From Dermabacter indicis (lineage in GTDB: Bacteria > Actinomycetota > Actinomycetes > Actinomycetales > Dermabacteraceae), in assembly GCA_001403775.1 (NCBI GenBank), contig CYUG01000017.1:120180-153440 (forward strand): 33,261 nucleotides of DNA. Direction: 5' to 3'. Both the position numbers and the translations under genes were made by a program. This document shows, piece after piece, positions 7,714-15,194 of the stretch. The notes beneath the pieces were generated by a model, which was not told where the DNA came from, searched no databases, and saw only the letters and a list, made by a program, of their open reading frames with translations. Within the stretch, counting starts at the first letter, position 1. The number at the start of each line of letters is the position of its first letter.

Positions 7714-8517
7714 ATGACACCGAGTGAGCGGGCACCCCTTACGGGCGCGTGTGCTCTCGCGCTCGCCGCCGCGATGACCCTTCCCGCCTTCAGCGACGAA
7801 GTTCTCGCAGGCATTTTGGGGCTGTTTGTCGTGCTCCTGTGCGTGAGCTGGCCTCACCTCCTCGAACTTCCAAGTCGCGTGGGAAGCGGAATCATCATGG
7901 CGCTTTCCGGCCTCGGCTCGCTCGGACTCGCACTCGCGTTTGGCACGGCGGGGCTGACAACGAAACTCATCATCGTGATCGCCGTCGCGCTCTTTTTGAG
8001 TTTCGCCCACGAAATGCTTCGTCGTCACCGCTCGCGGCTCACGCTTTCCATTTCAGGAACAGCGAGCGGCTCCCTCATCACGACGCTCACCGTGACCTGG
8101 CTGAAATGCTGGGCTCTCGCTTCGGCAAACGGGCCGGCAACCGTCGGATTCCTCCTCGCGATGACCATGGGCCTTGCGCTCGGAACCCTATGCCTCGCCC
8201 TCCCGCTTCCCGCTCCCGCCCGCGTGAGTTGCGCGCTCATTTTTGGGGCCCTCACCTCTGGTTTTCTTGCGTGGGCGCTGCACTACCCCCTCGCGATCAT
8301 CGCCATGTCAACCCTCGCGGGGGCGGTGCTGTGCACCGCAGCGCTCTTCGCGTTCTTCCTTCTTTCGCGCGTGATTGGCGCGGCCGATCCGCGCCAGTCC
8401 CTCGCGGTCGCGATTGCGCCGATCGCACTCACGGGCATCCTCGCGCTTCTGTTCCTCGAAGTTGCCCTCAGCTACGTTCCCGCCGACCTCGGCCTCACGG
8501 TCATTCCGTCCGCGTGA
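7714..8517 (+). CDS. Multi-pass membrane protein of unknown function
   Basis: The 267-residue product is mostly hydrophobic, with about eight predicted membrane segments (for example residues 10-45, 60-95, 140-165, 170-210 and 235-255) separated by short loops. A basic cytoplasmic loop, HEMLRRHRSR, lies near residue 105. No catalytic or transporter motif is visible. It is divergent from the MutT1-like gene with 130 bases between the starts, and 82 bases separate it from the nitrobindin-like gene downstream, so it may have its own promoter. The binding site is poor: AGGAAC lies about 15 bases before the ATG, and no -10 element sits at the leaderless distance. Conserved hypothetical integral membrane proteins of this size near pst and mutT genes are known in Micrococcales, but I cannot name a family. 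Confidence 0.8.
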   Translation: MTPSERAPLTGACALALAAAMTLPAFSDEVLAGILGLFVVLLCVSWPHLLELPSRVGSGIIMALSGLGSLGLALAFGTAGLTTKLIIVIAVALFLSFAHEMLRRHRSRLTLSISGTASGSLITTLTVTWLKCWALASANGPATVGFLLAMTMGLALGTLCLALPLPAPARVSCALIFGALTSGFLAWALHYPLAIIAMSTLAGAVLCTAALFAFFLLSRVIGAADPRQSLAVAIAPIALTGILALLFLEVALSYVPADLGLTVIPSA

Positions 8518-8599
8518 TGCTCCGCGTTCGAGGGGAATACGTGCACCGCGCCCCACGTTAACGACACGTTCTTTCACCACCATTTACTAGGGAGTTTTC

Positions 8600-9292
8600 G
8601 TGCCCATCGTCATCGATGAGAATCTCGACCCGTCGCTCTACCCGCTCGCGTGGCTCGTGGGCGCGTGGGAAGGCACGGGTGCCGTGCAACTCAAGGGGGA
8701 AGACAGCGAGGAGGTCGGCCGCGCGATCGAGCAGCGCCTCACCGTGACGCCGGATTCTTCGGGTGGGCTTACCTGGGTCATGCGCACGTGGGTCCTGGAC
8801 TCGCCCGCACCTGAACCACCAACCTCGGCGTTTTACGAAAAGGGCGAGGAAGGGTCCGACGCCACCCAGCAAAGCGGCGAGGCCGACATCGTGCGCGAGC
8901 TCCTTCTCGAGGAAAAAGGCACGTGGCGCACGACCGGCGTGCTTCCCGGTCAAGATCAAGAGGCCGCGAAGAACGCGAAGCCCGGTAGCCCCGAGAGCTA
9001 TCTCTCTCATGGCGTGACCCTCACGATGCAGCGTCGAGGCGCGTTTGGCGATACTCCCGCCGAGCATTGGGCGGGCGAGGTGCGTGGTCCGCGCATCCAG
9101 CTCGCCACCCAGGATCTTGCTGCGCCGAACCCTGCCGCAGGTAGCACTGACTCCCACGGGGCTCGCATGTTCGGGCTTGTGGGCGGCCGACTCATGTGGC
9201 TTCAGGAAGTCGGCGAGTCCCTCTCCAAACTTCGCCCCTACCTGTCTGTCGAGCTTGACCGCGCCACTGACGAAAGCGAGGGCGAAGCGTGA
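8600..9292 (+). CDS. Ferric nitrobindin-like (FABP-fold, DUF1794) protein
   Basis: This 230-residue beta-barrel protein begins with the family signature GAWEGTG (residues 21-27) after a short N-terminus, and ends with GGRLMWLQEV and LRPYLSVELDR. The family includes mycobacterial Rv0813c and Rv2717c and plant and human nitrobindins. In heme-binding members the C-terminal motif has a histidine that coordinates iron; the aligned residue here is Tyr214, so iron coordination as in nitrobindin is doubtful. An insertion of about 25 residues (80-105), rich in Glu and Gln, is also unusual. The GTG start at 8600 has AGGGAG upstream. Its stop overlaps the ygfZ start as GTGA, and the same pairing occurs in mycobacteria. 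The ligand is unknown. Confidence 0.85.
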   Translation: MPIVIDENLDPSLYPLAWLVGAWEGTGAVQLKGEDSEEVGRAIEQRLTVTPDSSGGLTWVMRTWVLDSPAPEPPTSAFYEKGEEGSDATQQSGEADIVRELLLEEKGTWRTTGVLPGQDQEAAKNAKPGSPESYLSHGVTLTMQRRGAFGDTPAEHWAGEVRGPRIQLATQDLAAPNPAAGSTDSHGARMFGLVGGRLMWLQEVGESLSKLRPYLSVELDRATDESEGEA

Positions 9293-10383
9293 GCCCCGCT
9301 CCGCTTCTCACCCACCGCGCGATCCACGAGGAATCCGGCCCCGACGCCGCGGTTCCCGCCCACTACGGTGCTCCCCTGCGTGAGCAGCGGCGCCTCGTCG
9401 CGGGCACGGCCGCCGTCGATCTTGGCCATCTCGAAATCCTCGAAGTGCGCGGGGAGGATCGCGCCACGTGGCTCACAACCGTGACCTCGCAGGTGTTTAC
9501 CGACCGCGCCGAGGGTGATTCCTTTGAGGCATGCGTCCTGAGCCCGCAGGGCCGCGTCGAATCGTACTTTCGGGTCGCGACCGGCCCCGAGTCGTTCTTC
9601 CTCGTGACCGATCCTGGCACGCGCGAGCGCCTTCGCGCCTACCTCGCGCTCATGACCTTCGCGAACCGCATTGAGCTTGTTGAGCGCAACGACCTTCACG
9701 TGCTCGGCTCGTGCGCCCCACTCACCGAGGTGTTCGGAGCGCAATTCCCGGAGCCGGTCGCCGAATGGATTCAAACGTGGCCCGAGGTCGCCCCCGGCGG
9801 CATCGCCTACGGCCCCGATCCTGAGTTCCCCGAACCGTGGCGCCTTACGCTCGTGAGCGATGCCGAGTTGCGCGTCCCCGACGCTCCGTGGCGCACACCC
9901 GCATCTTTCGCGGGCCTGTGGGCGGCGGAGGCGGTGCGCATCGTGAACCACAAACCGCGCCTTGCGCGGGAGGTCGATGAGAAGACCATCCCGCATGAAC
10001 TCGACCTGCTGCGCACCGCCGTTCACACGCACAAGGGCTGCTATCGTGGCCAGGAGACGGTCGCAAAGGTTCTCAATCTCGGTCAGCCGCCCCGGCGCCT
10101 CGTGCGCCTGCACCTCGACGGCTCCCAGGACATGCCCGCCCCCGTGGGCGCGGAGGTGTTCTTCGGGGCAAAGAAGGTGGGAACGCTGACCTCGAGTGCG
10201 CTCCATGCCGACGAAGGCCCGGTCGCCCTCGCCGTTATCAAGCGCGCGGTTCCCCACGACGCGGCGCTCATTGTCGCCTTCGAGGTTGGCGAGGCGAACG
10301 TGAAACTCGACGCTTCGCAGGTCACGGTCGTGACCGAGCGAGATCATGGTGAGAGACCCAAAGCGGCCCAGCTTCGCCGATAG
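9289..10383 (+). CDS. ygfZ: YgfZ/GcvT-family folate-binding protein
   Basis: YgfZ proteins bind folate and support repair or assembly of certain iron-sulfur enzymes such as radical SAM methylthiotransferases. The 364-residue protein contains the signature KGCYRGQE (249-256) with the conserved Cys251, followed by TVAKVLNLGQPPRRL, and a GcvT-like N-terminal fold in which VSSQV-type sequence appears as VTSQVFTDRA (65-74). The C-terminal beta-barrel portion ends with a polar tail. The GTG start at 9289 overlaps the previous stop by four bases, which supports coupling to the nitrobindin-like gene. It is cytoplasmic; which client enzymes it serves cannot be read here. Confidence 0.92.
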   Translation: MSPAPLLTHRAIHEESGPDAAVPAHYGAPLREQRRLVAGTAAVDLGHLEILEVRGEDRATWLTTVTSQVFTDRAEGDSFEACVLSPQGRVESYFRVATGPESFFLVTDPGTRERLRAYLALMTFANRIELVERNDLHVLGSCAPLTEVFGAQFPEPVAEWIQTWPEVAPGGIAYGPDPEFPEPWRLTLVSDAELRVPDAPWRTPASFAGLWAAEAVRIVNHKPRLAREVDEKTIPHELDLLRTAVHTHKGCYRGQETVAKVLNLGQPPRRLVRLHLDGSQDMPAPVGAEVFFGAKKVGTLTSSALHADEGPVALAVIKRAVPHDAALIVAFEVGEANVKLDASQVTVVTERDHGERPKAAQLRR

Positions 10384-10400
10384 TCAGGAGGAGTCCCCAC

Positions 10401-10838
10401 GTGGACGAGGAGTGGAAGTCCCGCAAAGCGGAGATTTTCGAGGTCCAAGAACGCAATCTGCGCCGGGCTGAACGCGAGGAGCATGAGAAAGCTACCGCGA
10501 TCATCCTCGACGGGATCAAGCGCTTCCGCGAGGCGGGAATCGAACCGCATTCCTTGCGGGCACTCCCCTACAGGGGTTCGCGCCCCGTGAAAACCACGCA
10601 TGTCGGTTGGTACCTCAAGTCCGATCGCACGGTCGGCATCGATACCGAGGGCCACTACTACATTCTTTCCGCGCCGGGTGATTTCATGACCAGGATCAAA
10701 GGCGCAACGCTCGAGCCGAAGAGCGCACCCCTCATCGTGGGGCGCGGAGGTCGCGATGGCGAATGGTTCGAAATCGACAAGCTCCTTGAGCTGCGCCTCC
10801 ACGAACCGGTCGCGCCCGCAAGGAGGCCTTCGGCGTGA
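10401..10838 (+). CDS. Conserved hypothetical protein, soluble
   Basis: The 145-residue product is unrecognised beyond a resemblance to small hypothetical proteins of Micrococcales. Residues 1-45 are highly charged and probably helical, with many Glu, Arg and Lys (WKSRKAEIFEVQERNLRRAE), which could form a coiled coil. The second part looks beta-rich, with the compact sequence TTHVGWYLKSDRTVGIDTEG (about 69-88) and YYILSAPGDF. No membrane segment or signal peptide is present. The GTG start follows AGGAGGAG with good spacing, 17 bases after ygfZ. Its stop overlaps the start of the FUSC gene as GTGA, so it belongs to the same transcript and may act with that membrane protein. Confidence 0.85.
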   Translation: MDEEWKSRKAEIFEVQERNLRRAEREEHEKATAIILDGIKRFREAGIEPHSLRALPYRGSRPVKTTHVGWYLKSDRTVGIDTEGHYYILSAPGDFMTRIKGATLEPKSAPLIVGRGGRDGEWFEIDKLLELRLHEPVAPARRPSA

Positions 10839-12088
10839 GCAGCACCTCAAAGATCCACACCTGGGTGCGCGCAGGTGCCTCCCGCGCGGGCGGCGGGGCG
10901 TGGCAAATTCTGCTCGCCGCCTTCACGGCCGCGGCGGCCTACTGGCTTTCCGAACATCTGTGGGGGCACGTCGCACCCTTTTACTCGAGTATCACGGCAT
11001 TTCTCATCATCGGCCTCACGCTCGAAACGAAGATCCGCAAAAGCATCGACATGAGCACGGGCGTTTTTACGGGGATCATCCTCGGCGAGATCGCACGTCT
11101 CGTGATCGGCTCCGGCACGTGGCAACTGTTCGTCACGCTTTTCGTTTCGCTCATGCTTGCGCGATTCATCAAAGCGAGCGTCATTTTTTCGATCCAGGTG
11201 GGCATCCAGTCCATGATCGTGCTGCTCCTGCCGCAAACTCCCATGATGACGCCGCAGGGCAGGGCCCTCGACGCGATCACGGGCATTTCCCTCGGCCTGC
11301 TTGTGCACATCGCTTTTTCTCGGGACCCGCGCCATGAGCAGCGAAAAGCTGCCGACAAGTTCTTCGAGGAACTCAGGAACGCCCTCACGAAATTGGGCGA
11401 GGCCGCGCGCAAGGGCGATTCGCGACTCGCCACGAAAGCGCTCACGCAAATCCGCACCACCTCCCAGCGGCACACGGACGCGTGGGCCCTTGCGAACGAC
11501 ACCGCGAACGAACTCACGAGCTACTCCCCCACGCTTCACCGCCATCACGAGCACGTGAACCGGGTCCAGCACCTCCTCGTCGGCAGCGACCGCGCGATGC
11601 GCAACGCTCGCGTGATCGCCCGCCGCGAAGTGGAGTTCTTGCGCGTCACCGAGCCACACACGTTCCCTAATCTTGCCGAGGCCTTCACCGCCGCAGTCAA
11701 CGCTGTCGACGCGATTCAGGCCGGGGTCGATACGGAAGCCGACTTCACGAAAGCAAGGCGCAAACTACGCATCTTTTGCGCCCACCTCACTCCCGAAACG
11801 CTGCTCGCTACAGCGGAGGGAACCGTCGGACGCCTCGGTCATTTCGAAGGCATCTCCCTCGTAATCCAGCTGCGCGCCCTCGCGGTCGATCTCCTCGAAG
11901 CGACCGGCCTGCCGAGTTCGGACGCTCGCCGGTTCCTGCCCTCCCTCATCGTCGTTGCCGACGCCGACATCGTGGGTCCGCGTCCCGTTACGCGTGAAAT
12001 GAAAGCGGTTGAGCCACCCGCGTCTACCGAAGCGCTCGAGCTTCTCATCACCGATCGCACCGACCCCGACCGTAAGATGAAGCCGTGA
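10835..12088 (+). CDS. FUSC/ArAE-family membrane protein
   Basis: The protein has 417 residues. An N-terminal membrane domain of about 150 residues contains four to five hydrophobic segments, with the family-typical stretch WGHVAPFYSSITAFLIIGLT and the MSTGVFTGIILGEIARLV repeat-like segment. This is the pattern of aromatic acid exporter/fusaric acid resistance (FUSC) proteins. Residues about 160-417 form a long helical cytoplasmic domain rich in Arg, His and Glu, ending in a polar tail. Members export aromatic acids or related compounds, or have unknown roles in Gram-positives; the substrate here is not predictable. The GTG start overlaps the preceding stop by four bases, and the stop overlaps the next start in the same way. 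Confidence 0.82.
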   Translation: MSSTSKIHTWVRAGASRAGGGAWQILLAAFTAAAAYWLSEHLWGHVAPFYSSITAFLIIGLTLETKIRKSIDMSTGVFTGIILGEIARLVIGSGTWQLFVTLFVSLMLARFIKASVIFSIQVGIQSMIVLLLPQTPMMTPQGRALDAITGISLGLLVHIAFSRDPRHEQRKAADKFFEELRNALTKLGEAARKGDSRLATKALTQIRTTSQRHTDAWALANDTANELTSYSPTLHRHHEHVNRVQHLLVGSDRAMRNARVIARREVEFLRVTEPHTFPNLAEAFTAAVNAVDAIQAGVDTEADFTKARRKLRIFCAHLTPETLLATAEGTVGRLGHFEGISLVIQLRALAVDLLEATGLPSSDARRFLPSLIVVADADIVGPRPVTREMKAVEPPASTEALELLITDRTDPDRKMKP

Positions 12089-12408
12089 TTACCTACACCA
12101 TCGCCTACTACCTCTCCCTTGCCCTCGCCGTTATTTTCGTGGCGATCGAGGCATGGGCGCTCATCAACGCGCTCCGGTTCCCCTCGAAAGCCTATGACGC
12201 GGCGTTCAAGCGCACGAAGACTTTTTGGGCGCTCATGACGGCTGGCGCGCTCGTGATCGGTGTGGTCACGGGCTTTGGCAGGGGCATGGGCCCCTTCACA
12301 ATCATGCTTCAGGTGGTCGGCTTCGTCATGGCGGGAGTGTTCCTCGCCGATGTGCTCCCCGCGCTGCGCCAGGTCATGGGCAACGCTCGAGGGCCCCGCG
12401 CGCGCTAG
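12085..12408 (+). CDS. DUF2516 family membrane protein
   Basis: The 107-residue protein has three membrane segments: residues 5-28, 48-65 and 72-95. Between the first two is a conserved-looking loop with ALRFPSKAYDAAFKRTKTFW. This arrangement is that of the actinobacterial DUF2516 family, whose function is unknown. The GTG start overlaps the FUSC stop, making it the last gene of a five-gene run that begins with the nitrobindin-like gene. Its TAG stop lies in CTAG (12405-12408), which also supplies the stop of the convergent marR gene, so no terminator lies between the two. Confidence 0.85.
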   Translation: MITYTIAYYLSLALAVIFVAIEAWALINALRFPSKAYDAAFKRTKTFWALMTAGALVIGVVTGFGRGMGPFTIMLQVVGFVMAGVFLADVLPALRQVMGNARGPRAR

Positions 12409-12875
12409 TCGTCGTCGCGGTCGCTGTCGCCACCTGTCATCGTGGCGCGCACGTGCTCGCCCATCGCGCGCACGACCGCGCGCGCCTCTTCGAGGTCGTC
12501 AGGGGCGAGTGCGCCCGAATAGTACTCTTCCCAAGCCTTGTGCATCGCCGCGACTGCCTTTTCACCCTTTTCGGTGATGAAGAGGTGGTTGGAGCGGCGA
12601 TCGACCATATCCGGCACGCGCCCCACGAGTCCGTTCATCTCAAGGTCGCGGATCGCGGCACTCGCGTTCGAGGGCCGCAGAACGATGTCCTCGGCGACCC
12701 TGCCGGGCGTGATTCCCGGGGTGCGCCCGATATGTCGAAGGATCATCGCTTCGACCGTTGAAAGCCCTCGCATACCGGGAATGTCAACGGTAAGCGCCTG
12801 GATTCGGCGCGAGATGAGGAGCATCTCGTCGATGATTTCGACGAGCGGTGTCAGTGTGCGGCGTGCGGCGGACAC
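12405..12875 (-). CDS. MarR-family transcriptional regulator
   Basis: The start is set at the GTG at 12875 (VSAARRTLTP), which has AAAGG about five bases upstream; the frame runs further upstream without support. The 156-residue product has the MarR winged-helix layout. A dimerisation helix (about 8-30) comes first, then the helix-turn-helix around ILRHIGRTPGITPGRVAEDI and RPSNASAAIRDLEMNGLVGR (about 48-86), and then the wing with the diagnostic DRRSNHLFITEKG. The C-terminal tail is acidic. It lies 101 bases downstream of the MATE exporter gene on the same strand, so control of that exporter is plausible but not shown. Its ligand is unknown. Confidence 0.92.
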   Translation of the reverse strand: MSAARRTLTPLVEIIDEMLLISRRIQALTVDIPGMRGLSTVEAMILRHIGRTPGITPGRVAEDIVLRPSNASAAIRDLEMNGLVGRVPDMVDRRSNHLFITEKGEKAVAAMHKAWEEYYSGALAPDDLEEARAVVRAMGEHVRATMTGGDSDRDDD

Positions 12876-12976
12876 GGTGACCTTTCTGCTCGGTGGCGGG
12901 TTCTCTCCCCGCCCGGGGCACAGCAAGTATGCACCATCAAACCTGGTAAACACTCACTCCCGCGACACCTGCGGTT

Positions 12977-14554
12977 TTACCGCTGTTCACTCTCCGAATC
13001 TTCGGACGGATGCTCTCCCTCATCGAAAAGCTCGGCTTCGTCGAGCGCGGGGAACTGCCCCGTCTCGCCTCGATCGCGCACGATGGGGATCGCACCGGTA
13101 CGCACGTCCTCGAAGCTCTCGCCCTGCAGGACCGTGGGGTCGGCAACGACGCCTTTCTCCGCGAGAAGAGGCGCGGAGAGAACCTCGATCTCCTCGGTGC
13201 GCGGGCCCTGACGGTAGGTGCGCTCTTCGAGCTTGCGGCTGATCACGATGTACGAAGGAATGAGAAGCGCAATCGATCCCACCCAGGCGAGCGGAGCGCC
13301 CCACGCGACTCCGATGAACCCGAAGGCGGCACCGAGAACGACCGCGGTAAACACGCGCATGACCAGCTCGGCGATACCCGAATAGAACGGCGGCTTCATG
13401 TGGCCAAGGCCCTGCAGCGAACCGCGCACCACGAAAAGGATGCCGAGTGTCCAATAGGCCACCGAGTAGATCTTCAGGGCGTCGTGCGCCATACCTAGCA
13501 CCACGGGTTGCTCACTGCCGATGAAGAGTTCCACGAACACGCCGCCGAGCACAATTAGGGCGAGGCCGATCGCGATCGACACGAGGATACTGACGATCAG
13601 TGCTTGCCGCACGCCGTGCTTCACGCGGTCGATTTGGCGCGCGCCGTAGTTCTGTGCAACGAACGTTGAGGTGGCCAGACCGAGCGAGGCGAGGAACGTG
13701 ACGGCGATCCCGTCGACCCTACCGGCGGTCGTAAACGCGGCAACGGCATCGGGGCCCAGGTCGTTAAGTCGCACCTGCACGGCGATCGTGCCGATCGCGA
13801 TCACTGAGGTCTGGAAACCGAGCGGAAGGCCGAGGTTGAGGTGCTCGCGAAGCTCCGGCAGGGTGACCTTCCAATCATCAAGGCTCATGTGCAGCACGGG
13901 AATACGCGCGCGCACCCACAGCACACACAGGAGCACCGACGTGAGCTGCGAGACCGCCGTGGCGAAAGCTGCACCGGCGATGCCCCATTCGAACACGGAA
14001 ACGAACAGGATGACGAGAACGACGTTGAGGAGGCACGCGATGACAAGGAACACGAGTGGCGTGCGTGAATCGCCGACGGCGCGGATGATTGCCGCGAGGA
14101 AGTTGAAGAACACGAGCGTGAACATAAACAGGAAGCTCCAAAACCCGAATGTCACGGCATCGTCCATGAGCTCGGGCGGCGTCTGCATGATCTGGAGCAG
14201 GGGGCGAATAAATATTGTGCCCACGAGCGTCATGAGCAGGCTCGAGAGTGCCGAGAGAATCGCACCGGCTGCTACCGAGCGCCGCAAACCCTTCACGTCA
14301 TCCGCGCCAAAGGCCTGCGCGACAGGAATCGCGAAGCCGCTCGTCATGCCCCACGCGAAGCCCGTGATGAGAAACAGGAGGCTCATGCTCGCGCCCACCG
14401 AGGCGAGTGCGAGCACGCCGAGGTGCCGGCCCACGACCATCGCGTCGACGAATTGGTAGAGCTGCTGCACGACGTTGCCGATCAAAAGCGGCACCGAGAA
14501 AAGCACGATCGCCTTCCACGGCGTTCCTCTCAAGAGGCCCTGAGACTGTGACAC
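12977..14554 (-). CDS. MATE-family multidrug efflux protein
   Basis: The GTG at 14554 (VSQSQGLLRG) has a GGCGGAG binding site just upstream and gives 525 residues. Two homologous MatE halves are visible. The first begins GTPWKAIVLFSVPLLIGNVVQQLYQFVDAMVVGRHLG, paraphrasing the typical MATE entry motif around residues 10-46; the second begins near LNLGLPLGFQTSVIAIGTIA. Twelve membrane segments are expected. MATE proteins expel cationic drugs or metabolites in exchange for sodium or protons. After the last helix there is an unusual cytoplasmic tail of about 80 acidic residues, containing the related short sequences TGAIPIV and TGQFPAL. A MarR gene follows on the same strand. Confidence 0.93.
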   Translation of the reverse strand: MSQSQGLLRGTPWKAIVLFSVPLLIGNVVQQLYQFVDAMVVGRHLGVLALASVGASMSLLFLITGFAWGMTSGFAIPVAQAFGADDVKGLRRSVAAGAILSALSSLLMTLVGTIFIRPLLQIMQTPPELMDDAVTFGFWSFLFMFTLVFFNFLAAIIRAVGDSRTPLVFLVIACLLNVVLVILFVSVFEWGIAGAAFATAVSQLTSVLLCVLWVRARIPVLHMSLDDWKVTLPELREHLNLGLPLGFQTSVIAIGTIAVQVRLNDLGPDAVAAFTTAGRVDGIAVTFLASLGLATSTFVAQNYGARQIDRVKHGVRQALIVSILVSIAIGLALIVLGGVFVELFIGSEQPVVLGMAHDALKIYSVAYWTLGILFVVRGSLQGLGHMKPPFYSGIAELVMRVFTAVVLGAAFGFIGVAWGAPLAWVGSIALLIPSYIVISRKLEERTYRQGPRTEEIEVLSAPLLAEKGVVADPTVLQGESFEDVRTGAIPIVRDRGETGQFPALDEAELFDEGEHPSEDSESEQR

Positions 14555-14598
14555 GCGTGCTCCGCCTTCCTTGGCACTCAGTGATGGTAAACGAATCC

Positions 14599-14627
14599 AG
14601 TTTAGTTGCGTGCAGGGCGATCGTGAA
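14599..14627 (-). promoter_or_regulatory. Candidate promoter for the MATE gene
   Basis: On the minus strand TTCACG (14627-14622) and TAAACT (14604-14599) are separated by exactly 17 bases and match four of six consensus positions each. The MATE start follows 45 bases downstream. A short palindrome, ATGAG-AC-CTCAT at 14653-14664, lies about 25 bases further upstream and could be an operator, possibly for the linked MarR protein. Both are pattern calls. Confidence 0.45.
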
Positions 14628-14695
14628 CAAATAGGCCGCAAAACCCCAGATGATGAGACCTCATGCGTTCAGCAGAAATCTCGGGCGACGAGGAG

Positions 14696-14701
14696 TAGCG
14701 T
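14696..14701 (+). promoter_or_regulatory. -10 element of probable leaderless yccF transcript
   Basis: TAGCGT fits TANNNT and lies exactly six bases before the yccF ATG, so transcription would begin at or next to the start codon. GGAGG is present between them but only one base from the ATG, too close to act as a normal ribosome binding site. No clear -35 element is seen. Confidence 0.5.
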
Positions 14702-14707
14702 GGAGGC

Positions 14708-15109
14708 ATGCGTACTTTCATTAACGTCATCCTCAACGTCATTTGGGTCGTAACCGCAGGTCTGTGGCTGTGGCTCGGGTACATCCTCGCGGGCATCATC
14801 GCGTGCATCTTCATCGTCACGATCCCGTTCGGTATCGCGAGCTTCCGCATCGCGAACTACGTGATTTTCCCGTTCGGCCGCGAGGCCGTGCAGGTGCGGT
14901 CCCCCGGCGCGGTCGGCACTCTCGGCAACGTCGTGTGGTTCTTCATCGCGGGTCTGTGGCTCGCCGCGGGTCACGTCATGACTGCGGTCGCGCAGGCAGT
15001 GACGATCATCGGCCTCCCGCTCGCGTGGGCAAATATCAAGCTCATTCCCATCACGTGCTTCCCCTTCGGCAAGGAGATCGTGAAAACGGGCGACGCGCGC
15101 GTGATCTGA
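14708..15109 (+). CDS. YccF domain-containing membrane protein
   Basis: The 133-residue protein consists of two related YccF units. The first has NVIWVVTAGLWLWLGYILAG, then the signature TIPFGIASFRIANYVIFPFGRE. The second has GNVVWFFIAGLWLAAGHVMT, then IIGLPLAWANIKLIPITCFPFGKE. Each unit contributes two membrane helices, giving four. The conserved FPFG[RK]E motif ends each unit. YccF proteins are widespread inner-membrane proteins of unknown function. The gene stands alone, divergent from the MATE gene and convergent with fba, and ends before a strong terminator. Confidence 0.92.
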   Translation: MRTFINVILNVIWVVTAGLWLWLGYILAGIIACIFIVTIPFGIASFRIANYVIFPFGREAVQVRSPGAVGTLGNVVWFFIAGLWLAAGHVMTAVAQAVTIIGLPLAWANIKLIPITCFPFGKEIVKTGDARVI

Positions 15110-15139
15110 ACACCCGCCTTTAAACACCTGGCGACACCA

Positions 15140-15175
15140 AAGCGCCCCTCCCCGACTCACCGGGGAGGGGCGCTT
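15140..15175. terminator. Bidirectional terminator between yccF and fba
   Basis: A 15-base perfect stem, with the left arm at 15140-15154 beginning AAGCGCCCC and the right arm at 15161-15175 ending GGGGCGCTT, surrounds a 6-base loop. It lies 31 bases after the yccF stop and 20 bases after the fba stop. The A and T bases at the stem ends give a short U stretch in both directions. It can serve both convergent genes. Confidence 0.9.
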
Positions 15176-15194
15176 CATTGACGTCAAGCGTCGA

